Source: a virus. From it: a stretch of DNA of 64,000 nucleotides. Every line of letters begins with the position of its first letter. Positions within the stretch are counted from its first letter, which is position 1. This document shows, piece by piece, positions 26,156-33,807 of the stretch. The translations under genes and the position numbers were made by a program. The notes under the pieces are model-generated. The model was not told the DNA's origin. It searched no databases and worked only from the letters and a program-made list of their open reading frames with translations. The stretch is taken from positions 1 through 64,000 of IMG/VR virus record IMGVR_UViG_3300043449_002191. One strand, 5' to 3'.

Positions 26156-29100
26156 ATGAAAAAAATTAACGTATATGTAAATTCAGTTTTAAGATGGGAA
26201 GCTTTTAAAGATGAAGATGAATATCAGGCATGGCTTGACTCCTGTATAGCAGCCAATATCTGGGGTGCCCCTGGGACTTATACCTATGAAGTTTTAGATG
26301 GAAACGCAGAGTGGGCACAGGTAGTTTTAAAGAATGAAGTAATCACTAAGATATACGCTGACGAGAACTACTATAAAAAGAGTGACATCCTTGGGGCTGT
26401 TTCAACAATTGTTGAAGATAACTTACCTCTTGATAAAGCGTTAATCTCAAACTCACAGGGAAAAGTTGCAGCATCTTCAACAACTTCATCTGAAATTGGA
26501 CATTTGTCTGGTGTTACTTCAGCTATTCAGACTCAAATTGACTCTAAAGAGCCAACAATTACATTGACAACTAACAGAGCTGTTGTTTCAGATACAAATG
26601 GTAAGGTTTCAGCGTCTACTGTTACCTCATCTGAATTAGAACATTTGTCGGGTGTTACTTCAGCTGTTCAAACTCAAATTGACTCTAAAGCAAACCATAC
26701 CAATCCTACGTTAACAGGAACTATTAACTGGAGAAGTGATGCGCTAGAAGACACCGTTGATATCTCTGAGTTAATTTCTTTTACTTCTACAATGGGCTTA
26801 CTTGAGGGCGGTCAAATTACTGTTAATAGTGGTCTAACTATAAATGTAGCTAGAACTATTGGATATGCTTCTAATAGTGAAGATTACGCAACTCAGTTGT
26901 TAAAGAAAATTGATGCTGCTGCCACAACACTACTTTTACCTGCTAATTCAAATGTTTATATTTACTATACTGCTGGATCAGTCCTTAGTTATAACGTGAC
27001 AATGCCTAATGGAAGATCTAATGTTATCCTTGGAAGAGTTGTTACAAATGCAACGGATGTTGTTTATATTGAAAAAAGTGAAGTAGACGCTCACCATTGG
27101 TCAAACCATGCTGACATTATGCTTAAAGATGCATTTGGTCCTATATTTTCTAGCGGTTCAATTATCACTGAAAACGGTACAAACGCTAGACAGTTAGATA
27201 TGACTAACGGTGTTTATTTTTATGGTGAGCATCGTTTAACTTTAGCTGAAGAAACTAGCCTATCATTTAATGCTTATTACAGTAATGGCTCTGGCGGCTA
27301 TACTGTTGAATCAGCTTCGTCTACCGTGTCTAACTCTCTCTATGATGATGGTTCAGGTACATTGGCATCAATTCCAACAGATAAATATGTAAAACATTTA
27401 CTGGTAGCTATCAAAGAGCAAACTGGAACTCAGAAGTTCTTACTGTTTTACGGTGATTCAAACTGGACTACTGAAGCGGAAGCTTTGGCTGCAAATCTAC
27501 CAGCTACGCCAGACTTTATTAAAAACACATTTGTTCGTTTGGCTAGTATTGTTGTAAAGCAGGGTGTAAGTGCTATCCAGCAAATAGTCGATGAAAGACC
27601 AAGAGTCGGCTTTTCTCCAAGTGCTGTTTCTGCAGCAGTTGTTACCGACCACGGCGCTCTTTCTGGCTTATCTGACGATGACCATATTCAGTACTTTCTT
27701 GCTAATGGCTCTAGGGCTATGAGTGGCAATCTTGATATGAACGGAAATGATATTATCTCACTTGATACGGTAAACGGTGTTGTCGTTGAGGCTCATGCAA
27801 GTAGACATCAGCCAGGAGGCGCAGATGCTATCCCAACAGCTACAGCAGTCTCTATAGCTACCGCTAACGCTGAAGGAACTTCAACTTCACTTGCAAGGGC
27901 TGACCATACCCATAAAATTGATGATAGTTTTATTACAAGTTCAATGCTTGCTGGGTCTATTGATGCCGCAAAAATTGCATCTGGGGCTGTATCAAATACT
28001 GAGTTTGAATACCTTGATGGTGTTACATCAGCTATTCAGACTCAGATAGATAGTAAAGAGCCAACAATTACTGGAGCTGCGACATCAATAACATCCTCAG
28101 ACCTTACCGCTTCTAGAGCATTAGCTTCAGATGCTTCAGGTAAAGTCGCTGTATCAGCTACAACCTCAACTGAATTAGGATATGTTTCTGGAGTTACTTC
28201 TGCCATCCAAACTCAACTTGACGGAAAACAAGCAACTATTACTGGTGCAGCTACGACTATTACTAATTCAAATTTGACTGCAAGCAGAGCTGTGGTATCC
28301 GATGCAAGCGGTAAGATTGATATATCCCCAACAACTTCAGATGAAATTGCATTTGTATCGGGCGTTACTTCAGCTATTCAGACTCAACTTAATGGTAAAC
28401 AGGCGACTATAACAGGTGCTGCTTCTACAATAACAACGGCAAATTTGTCTAACGATAAGGCATTAGTTTCAGATGCAGGCGGTAAGGTTTCGGCTTCTGC
28501 TGTAACTTCTACAGAACTTGGATATGTTTCTGGAGTTACTTCTGCCATCCAAACTCAACTTGACGGAAAACAAGCAACTGGAAATTATATTACTGACCTG
28601 ACTGGTGATGTAACTGCATCAGGCCCTGGATCTGCTGCTGCAACATTGGCAAATTCTGGAGTTGTTGCTGGTACATATAGCTTAGTTACAGTAGACGCCA
28701 AAGGCCGTGTAACGGATGGCTCTAATTCTGGCTCAATAACTCGGTACTCTTATTTTACTTCAGCGTCAACATCCTCAACATCTACTACATACGCAACGGT
28801 AACGGGGCTTACTACAATCAGTCTTCCAACTGGTTTATATAAAATTAAAGTTTTAGGTAAAGCTCAAACGGCGTCAACAACCAGTGGTCTTGGATTAAGA
28901 ATAGCTGCTGGAACAGCTACAATATCAAATGTTGGCGTAGCATGGTCTTTTTCTCAAGGTGCTAACGGTGTTTCTAAAGATTTTAGATATGACCAGACTG
29001 CTACAGCAGATAACATTACTTCAGCGTCAACACAAGCAGCTAACACGGATTTTATGGTTAGAGGTGAGGGTTTTATTAGAGTGTCAGTTGCTGGAACTGT

Positions 29101-29179
29101 TGTTGTACAATTTAGATCAGAAAGCACTACTGCAGCTACGCTACAAGCCGATACATCTTTTATTTTGGAGTTAGTGTAA
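26156..29179 (+). CDS. Long tail fibre protein with SGVTSAIQTQ repeats
   Basis: A 1007-residue fibre starting 4 bases after the previous stop. The N-terminus (MKKINVYVNSVLRWEAF) is compact and probably docks to the baseplate or to a neighbouring fibre. The shaft carries at least six SGVTSAIQTQ(I/L)DSK-type repeats separated by T/S/A-rich strands. The middle includes LSGLSDDDHIQYFL ... VEAHASRHQPGGADA, shared with the preceding gene. A C-terminal domain of about 150 residues (SYFTSASTSSTSTTY onward) ends in a beta-rich tip. A 60-base segment occurs twice exactly (28178-28237 and 28520-28579), so recombination in the shaft is likely. Confidence 0.75.
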   Translation: MKKINVYVNSVLRWEAFKDEDEYQAWLDSCIAANIWGAPGTYTYEVLDGNAEWAQVVLKNEVITKIYADENYYKKSDILGAVSTIVEDNLPLDKALISNSQGKVAASSTTSSEIGHLSGVTSAIQTQIDSKEPTITLTTNRAVVSDTNGKVSASTVTSSELEHLSGVTSAVQTQIDSKANHTNPTLTGTINWRSDALEDTVDISELISFTSTMGLLEGGQITVNSGLTINVARTIGYASNSEDYATQLLKKIDAAATTLLLPANSNVYIYYTAGSVLSYNVTMPNGRSNVILGRVVTNATDVVYIEKSEVDAHHWSNHADIMLKDAFGPIFSSGSIITENGTNARQLDMTNGVYFYGEHRLTLAEETSLSFNAYYSNGSGGYTVESASSTVSNSLYDDGSGTLASIPTDKYVKHLLVAIKEQTGTQKFLLFYGDSNWTTEAEALAANLPATPDFIKNTFVRLASIVVKQGVSAIQQIVDERPRVGFSPSAVSAAVVTDHGALSGLSDDDHIQYFLANGSRAMSGNLDMNGNDIISLDTVNGVVVEAHASRHQPGGADAIPTATAVSIATANAEGTSTSLARADHTHKIDDSFITSSMLAGSIDAAKIASGAVSNTEFEYLDGVTSAIQTQIDSKEPTITGAATSITSSDLTASRALASDASGKVAVSATTSTELGYVSGVTSAIQTQLDGKQATITGAATTITNSNLTASRAVVSDASGKIDISPTTSDEIAFVSGVTSAIQTQLNGKQATITGAASTITTANLSNDKALVSDAGGKVSASAVTSTELGYVSGVTSAIQTQLDGKQATGNYITDLTGDVTASGPGSAAATLANSGVVAGTYSLVTVDAKGRVTDGSNSGSITRYSYFTSASTSSTSTTYATVTGLTTISLPTGLYKIKVLGKAQTASTTSGLGLRIAAGTATISNVGVAWSFSQGANGVSKDFRYDQTATADNITSASTQAANTDFMVRGEGFIRVSVAGTVVVQFRSESTTAATLQADTSFILELV

Positions 29180-29180
29180 T

Positions 29181-29306
29181 ATGACAATTAATGGAATTGA
29201 AATACAATCATTAGAGCATTTAGAAGATATAATAAAGGATATGGACGAAGATAGCAAGATTCACTTACGACTTATTTTTAATCAATATCAACTAAACGGA
29301 AATTAA
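29181..29306 (+). CDS. Small acidic protein between fibre block and 29307 gene
   Basis: A 41-residue ORF that exactly fills the gap: its ATG is 1 base after the fibre stop, with GGAG upstream, and its TAA abuts the next ATG. The sequence is acidic and helical (SLEHLEDIIKDMDEDSK). Function is unknown. Confidence 0.5.
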   Translation: MTINGIEIQSLEHLEDIIKDMDEDSKIHLRLIFNQYQLNGN

Positions 29307-29576
29307 ATGTCTATAAGCTTTAAAGAAGTAGATCACGCAAAGAAAAATTTGAATTCGATACATTTAACCGCAACTATAGAAGCCAAATACGACTTTCTTG
29401 TGGTTACAGGGGAAGACAGACAGTTTGTGGTTCAAGCTGAAAAATATTCAGAAGTAGGCCAAGCCATAGAAGATGCTGTTAGAATGATTTTTGAGGATGA
29501 AAGCATACTTTTTGTAAAAACTGCTATAATTACGGAGACTTTCGTTGTTATAGAAATTGCACTAGACGTAGCCTAA
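29307..29576 (+). CDS. Small protein of unknown function
   Basis: An 89-residue alpha/beta protein (LTATIEAKYDFLVVTGEDRQFVV, a helix EVGQAIEDAVRMIF, then VVIEIALDVA). It follows the 41-residue ORF with no gap and its TAA stop forms part of the next CCTAATCTT motif. No ribosome site is visible immediately upstream, so translation is probably coupled. No family recognised. Confidence 0.5.
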   Translation: MSISFKEVDHAKKNLNSIHLTATIEAKYDFLVVTGEDRQFVVQAEKYSEVGQAIEDAVRMIFEDESILFVKTAIITETFVVIEIALDVA

Positions 29577-29580
29577 TCTT
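29572..29580 (+). promoter_or_regulatory. Late motif CCTAATCTT
   Basis: Contains the stop of the preceding gene and is followed by ATTATT; 16 bases before the ATG at 29597. Confidence 0.65.
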
Positions 29581-29596
29581 ATTATTGAGGGTAGTC

Positions 29597-30043
29597 ATGG
29601 ATGATAAACTGAATATGATTTTAGATCAAATAGCTGATACGCAAGATAAACAAGCATCTTCGATTGAAGCCCTTAAAGAAAGCGTTATCCGTCAAGAGAT
29701 TTCGCTAGAGACTCATATTGATCAAACTCGTCAAATGAATTCTAAAATCTCTGATATTAACGATAGACTTAGTGAGTATAATGCTCAATTACAAATCCAC
29801 ATTGCAGGCGTACAGCAATTAAAGGAAATGAATACTCTTATCCGTGAAGAGCTTAAGCAAAGAGAAAAAGAGCTTGAAATTAAGCTTTCTGAGGCTCATG
29901 AAAAAATCAATTCTAGACTTGAAGTTGCAGAAGAGCCAATTAAATGGCTTAAAACAGCAGGCGTTTATGCTAAATGGGTAGGTAGTATCGGTAGTGCCAT
30001 AGGAATGATTTACGTTTTAGTTAAGTTTTTAGCAGCACTTTAG
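29597..30043 (+). CDS. Coiled-coil protein with C-terminal membrane helix (XhlA-like topology)
   Basis: I choose the ATG at 29597 because GAGGG lies 5 bases upstream; an in-frame TTG at 29585 is less likely. The 148 residues are mostly a long amphipathic coiled coil (roughly residues 15-110), then one hydrophobic segment (YAKWVGSIGSAIGMIYVLVKFLAAL) at the end. This layout is the one seen in XhlA-type lysis accessory proteins and some phage inner-membrane proteins. A predicted two-helix holin lies 700 bases downstream, which supports but does not prove a lysis role. Confidence 0.5.
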   Translation: MDDKLNMILDQIADTQDKQASSIEALKESVIRQEISLETHIDQTRQMNSKISDINDRLSEYNAQLQIHIAGVQQLKEMNTLIREELKQREKELEIKLSEAHEKINSRLEVAEEPIKWLKTAGVYAKWVGSIGSAIGMIYVLVKFLAAL

Positions 30044-30660
30044 TCTGTATGCTGTAAATCACACTCAACGACATCTTCTAAGCGATTAGCTCTATTTGCA
30101 GGCAATTGAAGCATAGGTCCTTGATAGTTAAATAATTCATTGATGTAGTATTCATAACTACCTTCAAAAACATCTCTTTTTAGAGCAAATTGATACATCA
30201 AGCTTTTAGGCACAAAAGGGTCTGTGAAATAATACCCAAAGTGAGGTCTAAGCTGAGCGCAATGACCCAATTCATGATAAATAATAAGCTCCCTACGACT
30301 TTGACTTGATGCATAAAACTTGTCACGATTAACAAAAACAACATTTTGACCATTCCGCAAAAAAGCACAAAAGGCCAATACCTTGGACCCTCTCCAATCT
30401 GTATCCCCAAATGTTACCACCACGTTTTGTGTGTTAATATTTTTACCAAAATCTGCAGCATAGTTTAAATATTTAATAAAGTAAGGCATTAATTCTAAAG
30501 AATTTTCAAACTCAATGTTAATAGGAGCGATCTCTTTTTTAGGAGTCTTAACTATGCCTTCAGAATCTTCAGGTAAATTTTCAGGGTCATAATTGGGATT
30601 ATGAAGTTGTTGACAGGCGGCATTTAATACTAATAGTAGGGTCAAAATTAAGTTTTTCAT
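30040..30660 (-). CDS. Putative lipoprotein with HExxHx6H zinc-peptidase motif (paralogue A)
   Basis: A 206-residue protein on the opposite strand. It begins with a signal peptide (MKNLILTLLLVLNAAC) ending in a Cys that would be lipidated, although the lipobox is not ideal. The motif HELGHCAQLRPH gives HExxH with a further His 7 residues later. A paralogue is encoded at 58394 with the same spacing and a shared YGK/FGK-x-I-D/N-T-x-N stretch. Such secreted HELxHC proteins are known as uncharacterised lipoproteins in Gram-negative bacteria. Placed in the envelope it could cleave an envelope or peptidoglycan-linked substrate, or block superinfection; both are inference. Confidence 0.6.
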   Translation of the reverse strand: MKNLILTLLLVLNAACQQLHNPNYDPENLPEDSEGIVKTPKKEIAPINIEFENSLELMPYFIKYLNYAADFGKNINTQNVVVTFGDTDWRGSKVLAFCAFLRNGQNVVFVNRDKFYASSQSRRELIIYHELGHCAQLRPHFGYYFTDPFVPKSLMYQFALKRDVFEGSYEYYINELFNYQGPMLQLPANRANRLEDVVECDLQHTD

Positions 30661-30698
30661 GATTTAAATATCTCATAGTATGGCCAATAAGTCAATAG

Positions 30699-30707
30699 CC
30701 TAATCTT
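30699..30707 (+). promoter_or_regulatory. Late motif CCTAATCTT
   Basis: Only 6 bases separate the motif from the ATG at 30714, so a transcript begun about one helical turn downstream would have almost no leader. Confidence 0.55.
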
Positions 30708-30713
30708 ATATAT

Positions 30714-31016
30714 ATGAAATTCTTAACAGCATTAAAACAGTCTATAAGCGAAAAAGGCTTAAAATTGCCACTAGCCTATGATCCAGTGACAAAAAAGGCT
30801 TCTATTACTATTTTATTTGCTTGGGTATCCTTTGCGTTAGCGCTATCGAGTATCATTTTGTTACACAAATTCCAGTCTATTCTTCCTGCTACAATAATGT
30901 CAGTTATTTTTTGGGTCATTTCAACTATATTCTATCTTATCAGAAAAATACAAAAAGCCAAAATTGACCTAGATGACAAAAGTATTGACATTGAAGGTGA
31001 AGAAAGTAAAGACTAA
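30714..31016 (+). CDS. Putative holin-like two-helix membrane protein
   Basis: A 100-residue protein with a soluble N-terminus (LKLPLAYDPVTKKASI), two hydrophobic helices (about residues 32-50 and 58-76), then a charged C-terminus (KIDLDDKSIDIEGEESKD). The size and topology fit class II holins, and I recall similar proteins in large myophages. There is no Shine-Dalgarno before the ATG; instead a late motif ends 6 bases upstream. A neighbouring membrane-anchored coiled-coil gene and a lipoprotein gene make this a possible lysis cassette, although no endolysin is recognisable in the window. Confidence 0.5.
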   Translation: MKFLTALKQSISEKGLKLPLAYDPVTKKASITILFAWVSFALALSSIILLHKFQSILPATIMSVIFWVISTIFYLIRKIQKAKIDLDDKSIDIEGEESKD

Positions 31017-31447
31017 TCCTTTTTCTTTTTTCTACCTTTTCGGCTACCAGAATTTTTATTAGATTCTTCAATAACTTCAGCCATAACTTGAGCAGCATCC
31101 TCTAAGGGCCTAACTTGTCGAAAAGCTACTCGTTCGGTAGGCAAGCATACTAACAAAGGCACACCTTCTTCGATTGATACTTCCCCATCAAGCGCCATGA
31201 AAGAGGCAGTAATACGACTTGCGTCTTTGTATGCACCGAGGAGAATAACCCCGTTTTCTGCAAGCATTCTTGAAGGTTTAAAATCTAAATCCATATTCCC
31301 ACCTGAAATGGGCTTAATAGCAAAATCAAAAGTTAAAAGAGTTACCTTCCCATCAGACATTGTAACAGGATTGCTTTGGCTCAAAGTAAACTCAGTGCCG
31401 CCATCTTCCTTAATTGCTTTGCTTTTTTCAAATACTACTAATCTCAT
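31013..31447 (-). CDS. Hypothetical beta-rich protein
   Basis: A 144-residue protein, convergent with the holin-like gene (4-base tail overlap). The body is predicted beta (KVTLLTFDFAIKP, NGVILLGAYKDA, VPLLVCLPTERVAFRQV). The C-terminus is a short helix and a basic tail (SGSRKGRKKKKD) that could bind nucleic acid. It lies just downstream of the 5'-3' exonuclease gene on the same strand (9-base gap), so a DNA-metabolism role is possible. GGAGGAC precedes the ATG. No family recognised. Confidence 0.5.
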   Translation of the reverse strand: MRLVVFEKSKAIKEDGGTEFTLSQSNPVTMSDGKVTLLTFDFAIKPISGGNMDLDFKPSRMLAENGVILLGAYKDASRITASFMALDGEVSIEEGVPLLVCLPTERVAFRQVRPLEDAAQVMAEVIEESNKNSGSRKGRKKKKD

Positions 31448-31456
31448 TGTGTCCTC

Positions 31457-32326
31457 CTATGTCCAATCAACTGTTCCAACTGCAACATTTGTGCTGTTTA
31501 GCTCTACTCTATCATATAAGGAATTAAATTCAAGCTTTTTAAAAACTTTTTTCAATTCTTCTTTTGATTGGTCCACTTTCATTAAAGGTACTTCAATATT
31601 TAATGATTTTTCCATAGTAACTAAATCTTTAGCTAAGAATACTTGATCATGACTTTTGATTAATTTTTCTTTAGTTTTTCCAACTGTATGGTCTATATTT
31701 TTATATATAGCATTTAAAGAACCGAAATCGTTTAGCAACTTAACAGCGCCTTTAGGACCAATTCCATCAATCCCTTTAATATTGTCAGAAGTATCTCCGA
31801 CTATAGCCAAATAATCAATAAATTGTTCTGGACTTATGCCATACTTAATATAAACATCAGATGGACCAATAAGAGTATCCTTGGAAATATCATAAATTTT
31901 AACAGTATTTGACACTAGTTGATTAAAGTCTTTGTCGCCGGATACAATATATACCTCATTATTTTCTTTATACTTTTCACATAACGAGGCAATTACATCA
32001 TCCCCTTCATACCCATCTACTGAAATAGCTGGATAGCCAAAACCAGACAAAAGTTCAGGAAGCATATTCAATTGAGTTTTAAGGTCTTCAGGCAACTCCT
32101 GTCTGTTGGCTTTATAGGCAGAGCTTTTTTGCTTTCTTAAATTTTTGGTTTTAGACTCCAAAGCAAATATTACTAGGTCAGGTTTATGGTCATCTAAAAT
32201 CATGTACACCATCTTGCAAAAACCATAAAGACCTTGGACTGGCAATCCATAAGAAGTTTTTAAAGGCTCGTTGCCCCAAAAAGCTCTGTGGAATAAATTC
32301 ATAGTATCTATCAAATATACCTTCAT
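31457..32326 (-). CDS. 5'-3' exonuclease / flap endonuclease
   Basis: A 289-residue enzyme of the polymerase I 5'-nuclease family (like T5 D15 and T4 RNase H). Visible hallmarks: YLIDTMNLFHRA, the helical arch region KSSAYKANR, metal-binding acidic residues in VDGYEGDDVIA and IVSGDKDFNQL, DTSDNIKGIDGIGPKGA with a helix-hairpin-helix, and FGSLNAIYKN. It removes RNA primers or flaps during phage DNA replication and recombination. It overlaps the upstream 151-residue gene by 4 bases (ATGA), so the two are translationally coupled. Confidence 0.92.
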   Translation of the reverse strand: MKVYLIDTMNLFHRAFWGNEPLKTSYGLPVQGLYGFCKMVYMILDDHKPDLVIFALESKTKNLRKQKSSAYKANRQELPEDLKTQLNMLPELLSGFGYPAISVDGYEGDDVIASLCEKYKENNEVYIVSGDKDFNQLVSNTVKIYDISKDTLIGPSDVYIKYGISPEQFIDYLAIVGDTSDNIKGIDGIGPKGAVKLLNDFGSLNAIYKNIDHTVGKTKEKLIKSHDQVFLAKDLVTMEKSLNIEVPLMKVDQSKEELKKVFKKLEFNSLYDRVELNSTNVAVGTVDWT

Positions 32327-32778
32327 GAAAGCACTTCTCTTTGAATCTTTTCAATTTCTTCAGATGTATACAAATACTTCGAGGTCTTTTCAATATATTC
32401 TTTGATTTCTTTAAGATATCTTTCAACCAAATCTCTATCGTCACTTGATAAATAGTTAGAAGAAGAGTGATATTCTTCAACTGCAGTTTTAATTATACCC
32501 ATCATTGGGGCCTTAGCAAGAAACATCTTAGTTTTACTGCCTTTTCTGTACCAATTATCTCTTGTGCATAATAGGTCTAAAAAATCATTATATCTATTAA
32601 ACATACGCAGCACTATATCTGACTTAGAAGTATAATTCTTTTCAATGTCTTCGCCAAGCTCAAGCCTAGTAATAGTGCGGTCAATATAGCCACTCATAGT
32701 GTTAAACAGTAAGCATCTAAGCACGACTTGATGTATAGGACGTAAGACTAGGCAATGTGTATCTAATTCTTCTTGCAT
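32323..32778 (-). CDS. Hypothetical helical protein upstream of exonuclease
   Basis: A 151-residue protein, predicted almost wholly helical (YIDRTITRLELGEDIEKNY, MFNRYNDFLDLLCTRDNWYRKGSKTKMFL, RYLKEIKEYIEKTSKYL). Its stop overlaps the exonuclease start by 4 bases, so a partnership in replication is plausible. A TATAAT -10 box and AGAGGTG ribosome site are found upstream. No family recognised. Confidence 0.55.
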   Translation of the reverse strand: MQEELDTHCLVLRPIHQVVLRCLLFNTMSGYIDRTITRLELGEDIEKNYTSKSDIVLRMFNRYNDFLDLLCTRDNWYRKGSKTKMFLAKAPMMGIIKTAVEEYHSSSNYLSSDDRDLVERYLKEIKEYIEKTSKYLYTSEEIEKIQREVLS

Positions 32779-32794
32779 TCTGCACCTCTATCGA

Positions 32795-32800
32795 ATTATA
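32795..32800 (-). promoter_or_regulatory. -10 box (TATAAT) for exonuclease operon
   Basis: Minus-strand AGTGGTATAAT lies 16 bases before the ATG at 32778 and matches the GGTATAAT context seen before other non-late genes. Confidence 0.55.
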
Positions 32801-32809
32801 CCACTTTTA

Positions 32810-32818
32810 CCTAATCTT
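32810..32818 (+). promoter_or_regulatory. Late motif CCTAATCTT
   Basis: Followed by ATTATT, 91 bases before the ATG at 32910, in the divergent gap with the exonuclease operon. This is the longest spacing of the set. Confidence 0.6.
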
Positions 32819-32852
32819 ATTATTATCCCACCTTAAAAAATCAAAAAAATGC

Positions 32853-32858
32853 TATAAT
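32853..32858 (+). promoter_or_regulatory. -10 box (TATAAT) before tail chaperone gene
   Basis: Reads ATGCTATAATAA (extended -10, TGCTATAAT), 51 bases before the ATG at 32910. The gene may therefore have both an ordinary and a late promoter. Confidence 0.45.
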
Positions 32859-32909
32859 AACATTGAAGCATTCAAAAATATGCTTAATAATACATATAGG
32901 AGTTAAGCA

Positions 32910-33299
32910 ATGGAAACTACTGTAAAAGTTGATTTTCACGAAATTGGGTCTGACACAGGACAAGTTTATGAAGGCCAGTTTGTAATTAAAACCTTGCTTT
33001 CACGCAGAGATCTTTTTATGGCTGATGAACGCCGCCGCCTAGTTATCGGATCTCTTGGTGAATCAGCGCCATCAATGATTAATGGCGAAGCATACATGAT
33101 CGGACAGCTTGCCGTAAGAATTGTGGATGCACCTAAATGGTTTAAAGAGTCGGACTTAGGTCTTGAGCTTAAAGATGAAAACATCATTCCAATGCTTTTT
33201 AAACTATGTATGGATAAAGAACAAGAGCGTAAGGATGAAATTAAAAAGAAATCTGAGGAAAGCTTAAAAAAGCTGTCTAAAAAGATCGAAAAAGCCTAG
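32910..33299 (+). CDS. Tail assembly chaperone (first of pair), putative
   Basis: A 129-residue protein immediately before a second small gene and the tape measure gene, the standard place of tail assembly chaperones. It has a beta-type N-terminus (TVKVDFHEIG, YEGQFVIKTLLSRRD), an R-rich helix (DERRRLVIGSLGE) and a charged helical tail of Lys/Glu. RBS TAGGAG is 8 bases upstream. Function comes from context and general features rather than from a firm motif. Confidence 0.55.
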   Translation: METTVKVDFHEIGSDTGQVYEGQFVIKTLLSRRDLFMADERRRLVIGSLGESAPSMINGEAYMIGQLAVRIVDAPKWFKESDLGLELKDENIIPMLFKLCMDKEQERKDEIKKKSEESLKKLSKKIEKA

Positions 33300-33310
33300 T
33301 AGAGTTTAAT

Positions 33311-33796
33311 ATGATGGACTTTGAGTTGTTGAGTGCTATTCGTATGATAGCACTCCATGATGCAATTGAAGGGAATTATGAGGCTTTCTACAGAAAAACC
33401 TGTAGATGGTACTCTAAGACATTTTATACCCCTCTAAAAGAAGTCATGGAAATGGCCGATGAAGAAGTTTTAAGGGTATATTTCGAGGAAACCATTCAAA
33501 CTATGAAGTCTCTAGGTGACGAAAAATTTGATGAATATGTCAAAGAAGTAGTCCAGCAAGAGCTAAATAAAAACAAAGATGAAGAAGAATTGGCAGCAGA
33601 AACTGCAGATGATGACGACTGGTACAAAGAAGAGCTTGAAAGGCTTAAAAAAGAAGATAGCAAGAAATCAAAGACTAAAAAATCCAAATCTACTAAAAAA
33701 GCCAATAAAAACGAAGATATAGATGAAAAGCCTAATCTTTTAGGTACAGACGATAGTGGCACATTTTATTTTAATGGCGAAGATAATATTGAATAG
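33311..33796 (+). CDS. Tail assembly chaperone (second of pair), putative
   Basis: A 161-residue protein. The first about 90 residues are helical and rich in aromatic residues (FYRKTCRWYSKTFYTPLKEVMEMADE). The rest is acidic then Lys/Ser-rich (SKKSKTKKSKSTKK), ending in DSGTFYFNGEDNIE. Two ATGs in a row at 33311 and 33314 have only a weak ribosome site. The frame is -1 relative to the previous gene and stays open from 33281, so a -1 shift near GAAAAAGCC could fuse the two, as happens in other tailed phages. Context supports a chaperone role. Confidence 0.5.
   Translation: MMDFELLSAIRMIALHDAIEGNYEAFYRKTCRWYSKTFYTPLKEVMEMADEEVLRVYFEETIQTMKSLGDEKFDEYVKEVVQQELNKNKDEEELAAETADDDDWYKEELERLKKEDSKKSKTKKSKSTKKANKNEDIDEKPNLLGTDDSGTFYFNGEDNIE
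33731..33739 (+). promoter_or_regulatory. Late motif CCTAATCTT (internal)
   Basis: Within the 33311 coding region (encoding P-N-L), 68 bases before the tape measure ATG. It could add late transcription for tape measure alone. Confidence 0.5.
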
Positions 33797-33807
33797 CAAG
33801 GTATATA

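Noticed and set aside
31013-31447. Possible dUTPase-like fold for the 144-residue protein
   Set aside because: The strand pattern is only vaguely similar and none of the five dUTPase motifs can be placed.
33266-33272. A-AAA-AAG heptamer in the first chaperone gene as a classic -1 slippery site
   Set aside because: The -1 frame hits TAA at 33278-33280 directly after it, so slippage there would not reach the next gene.
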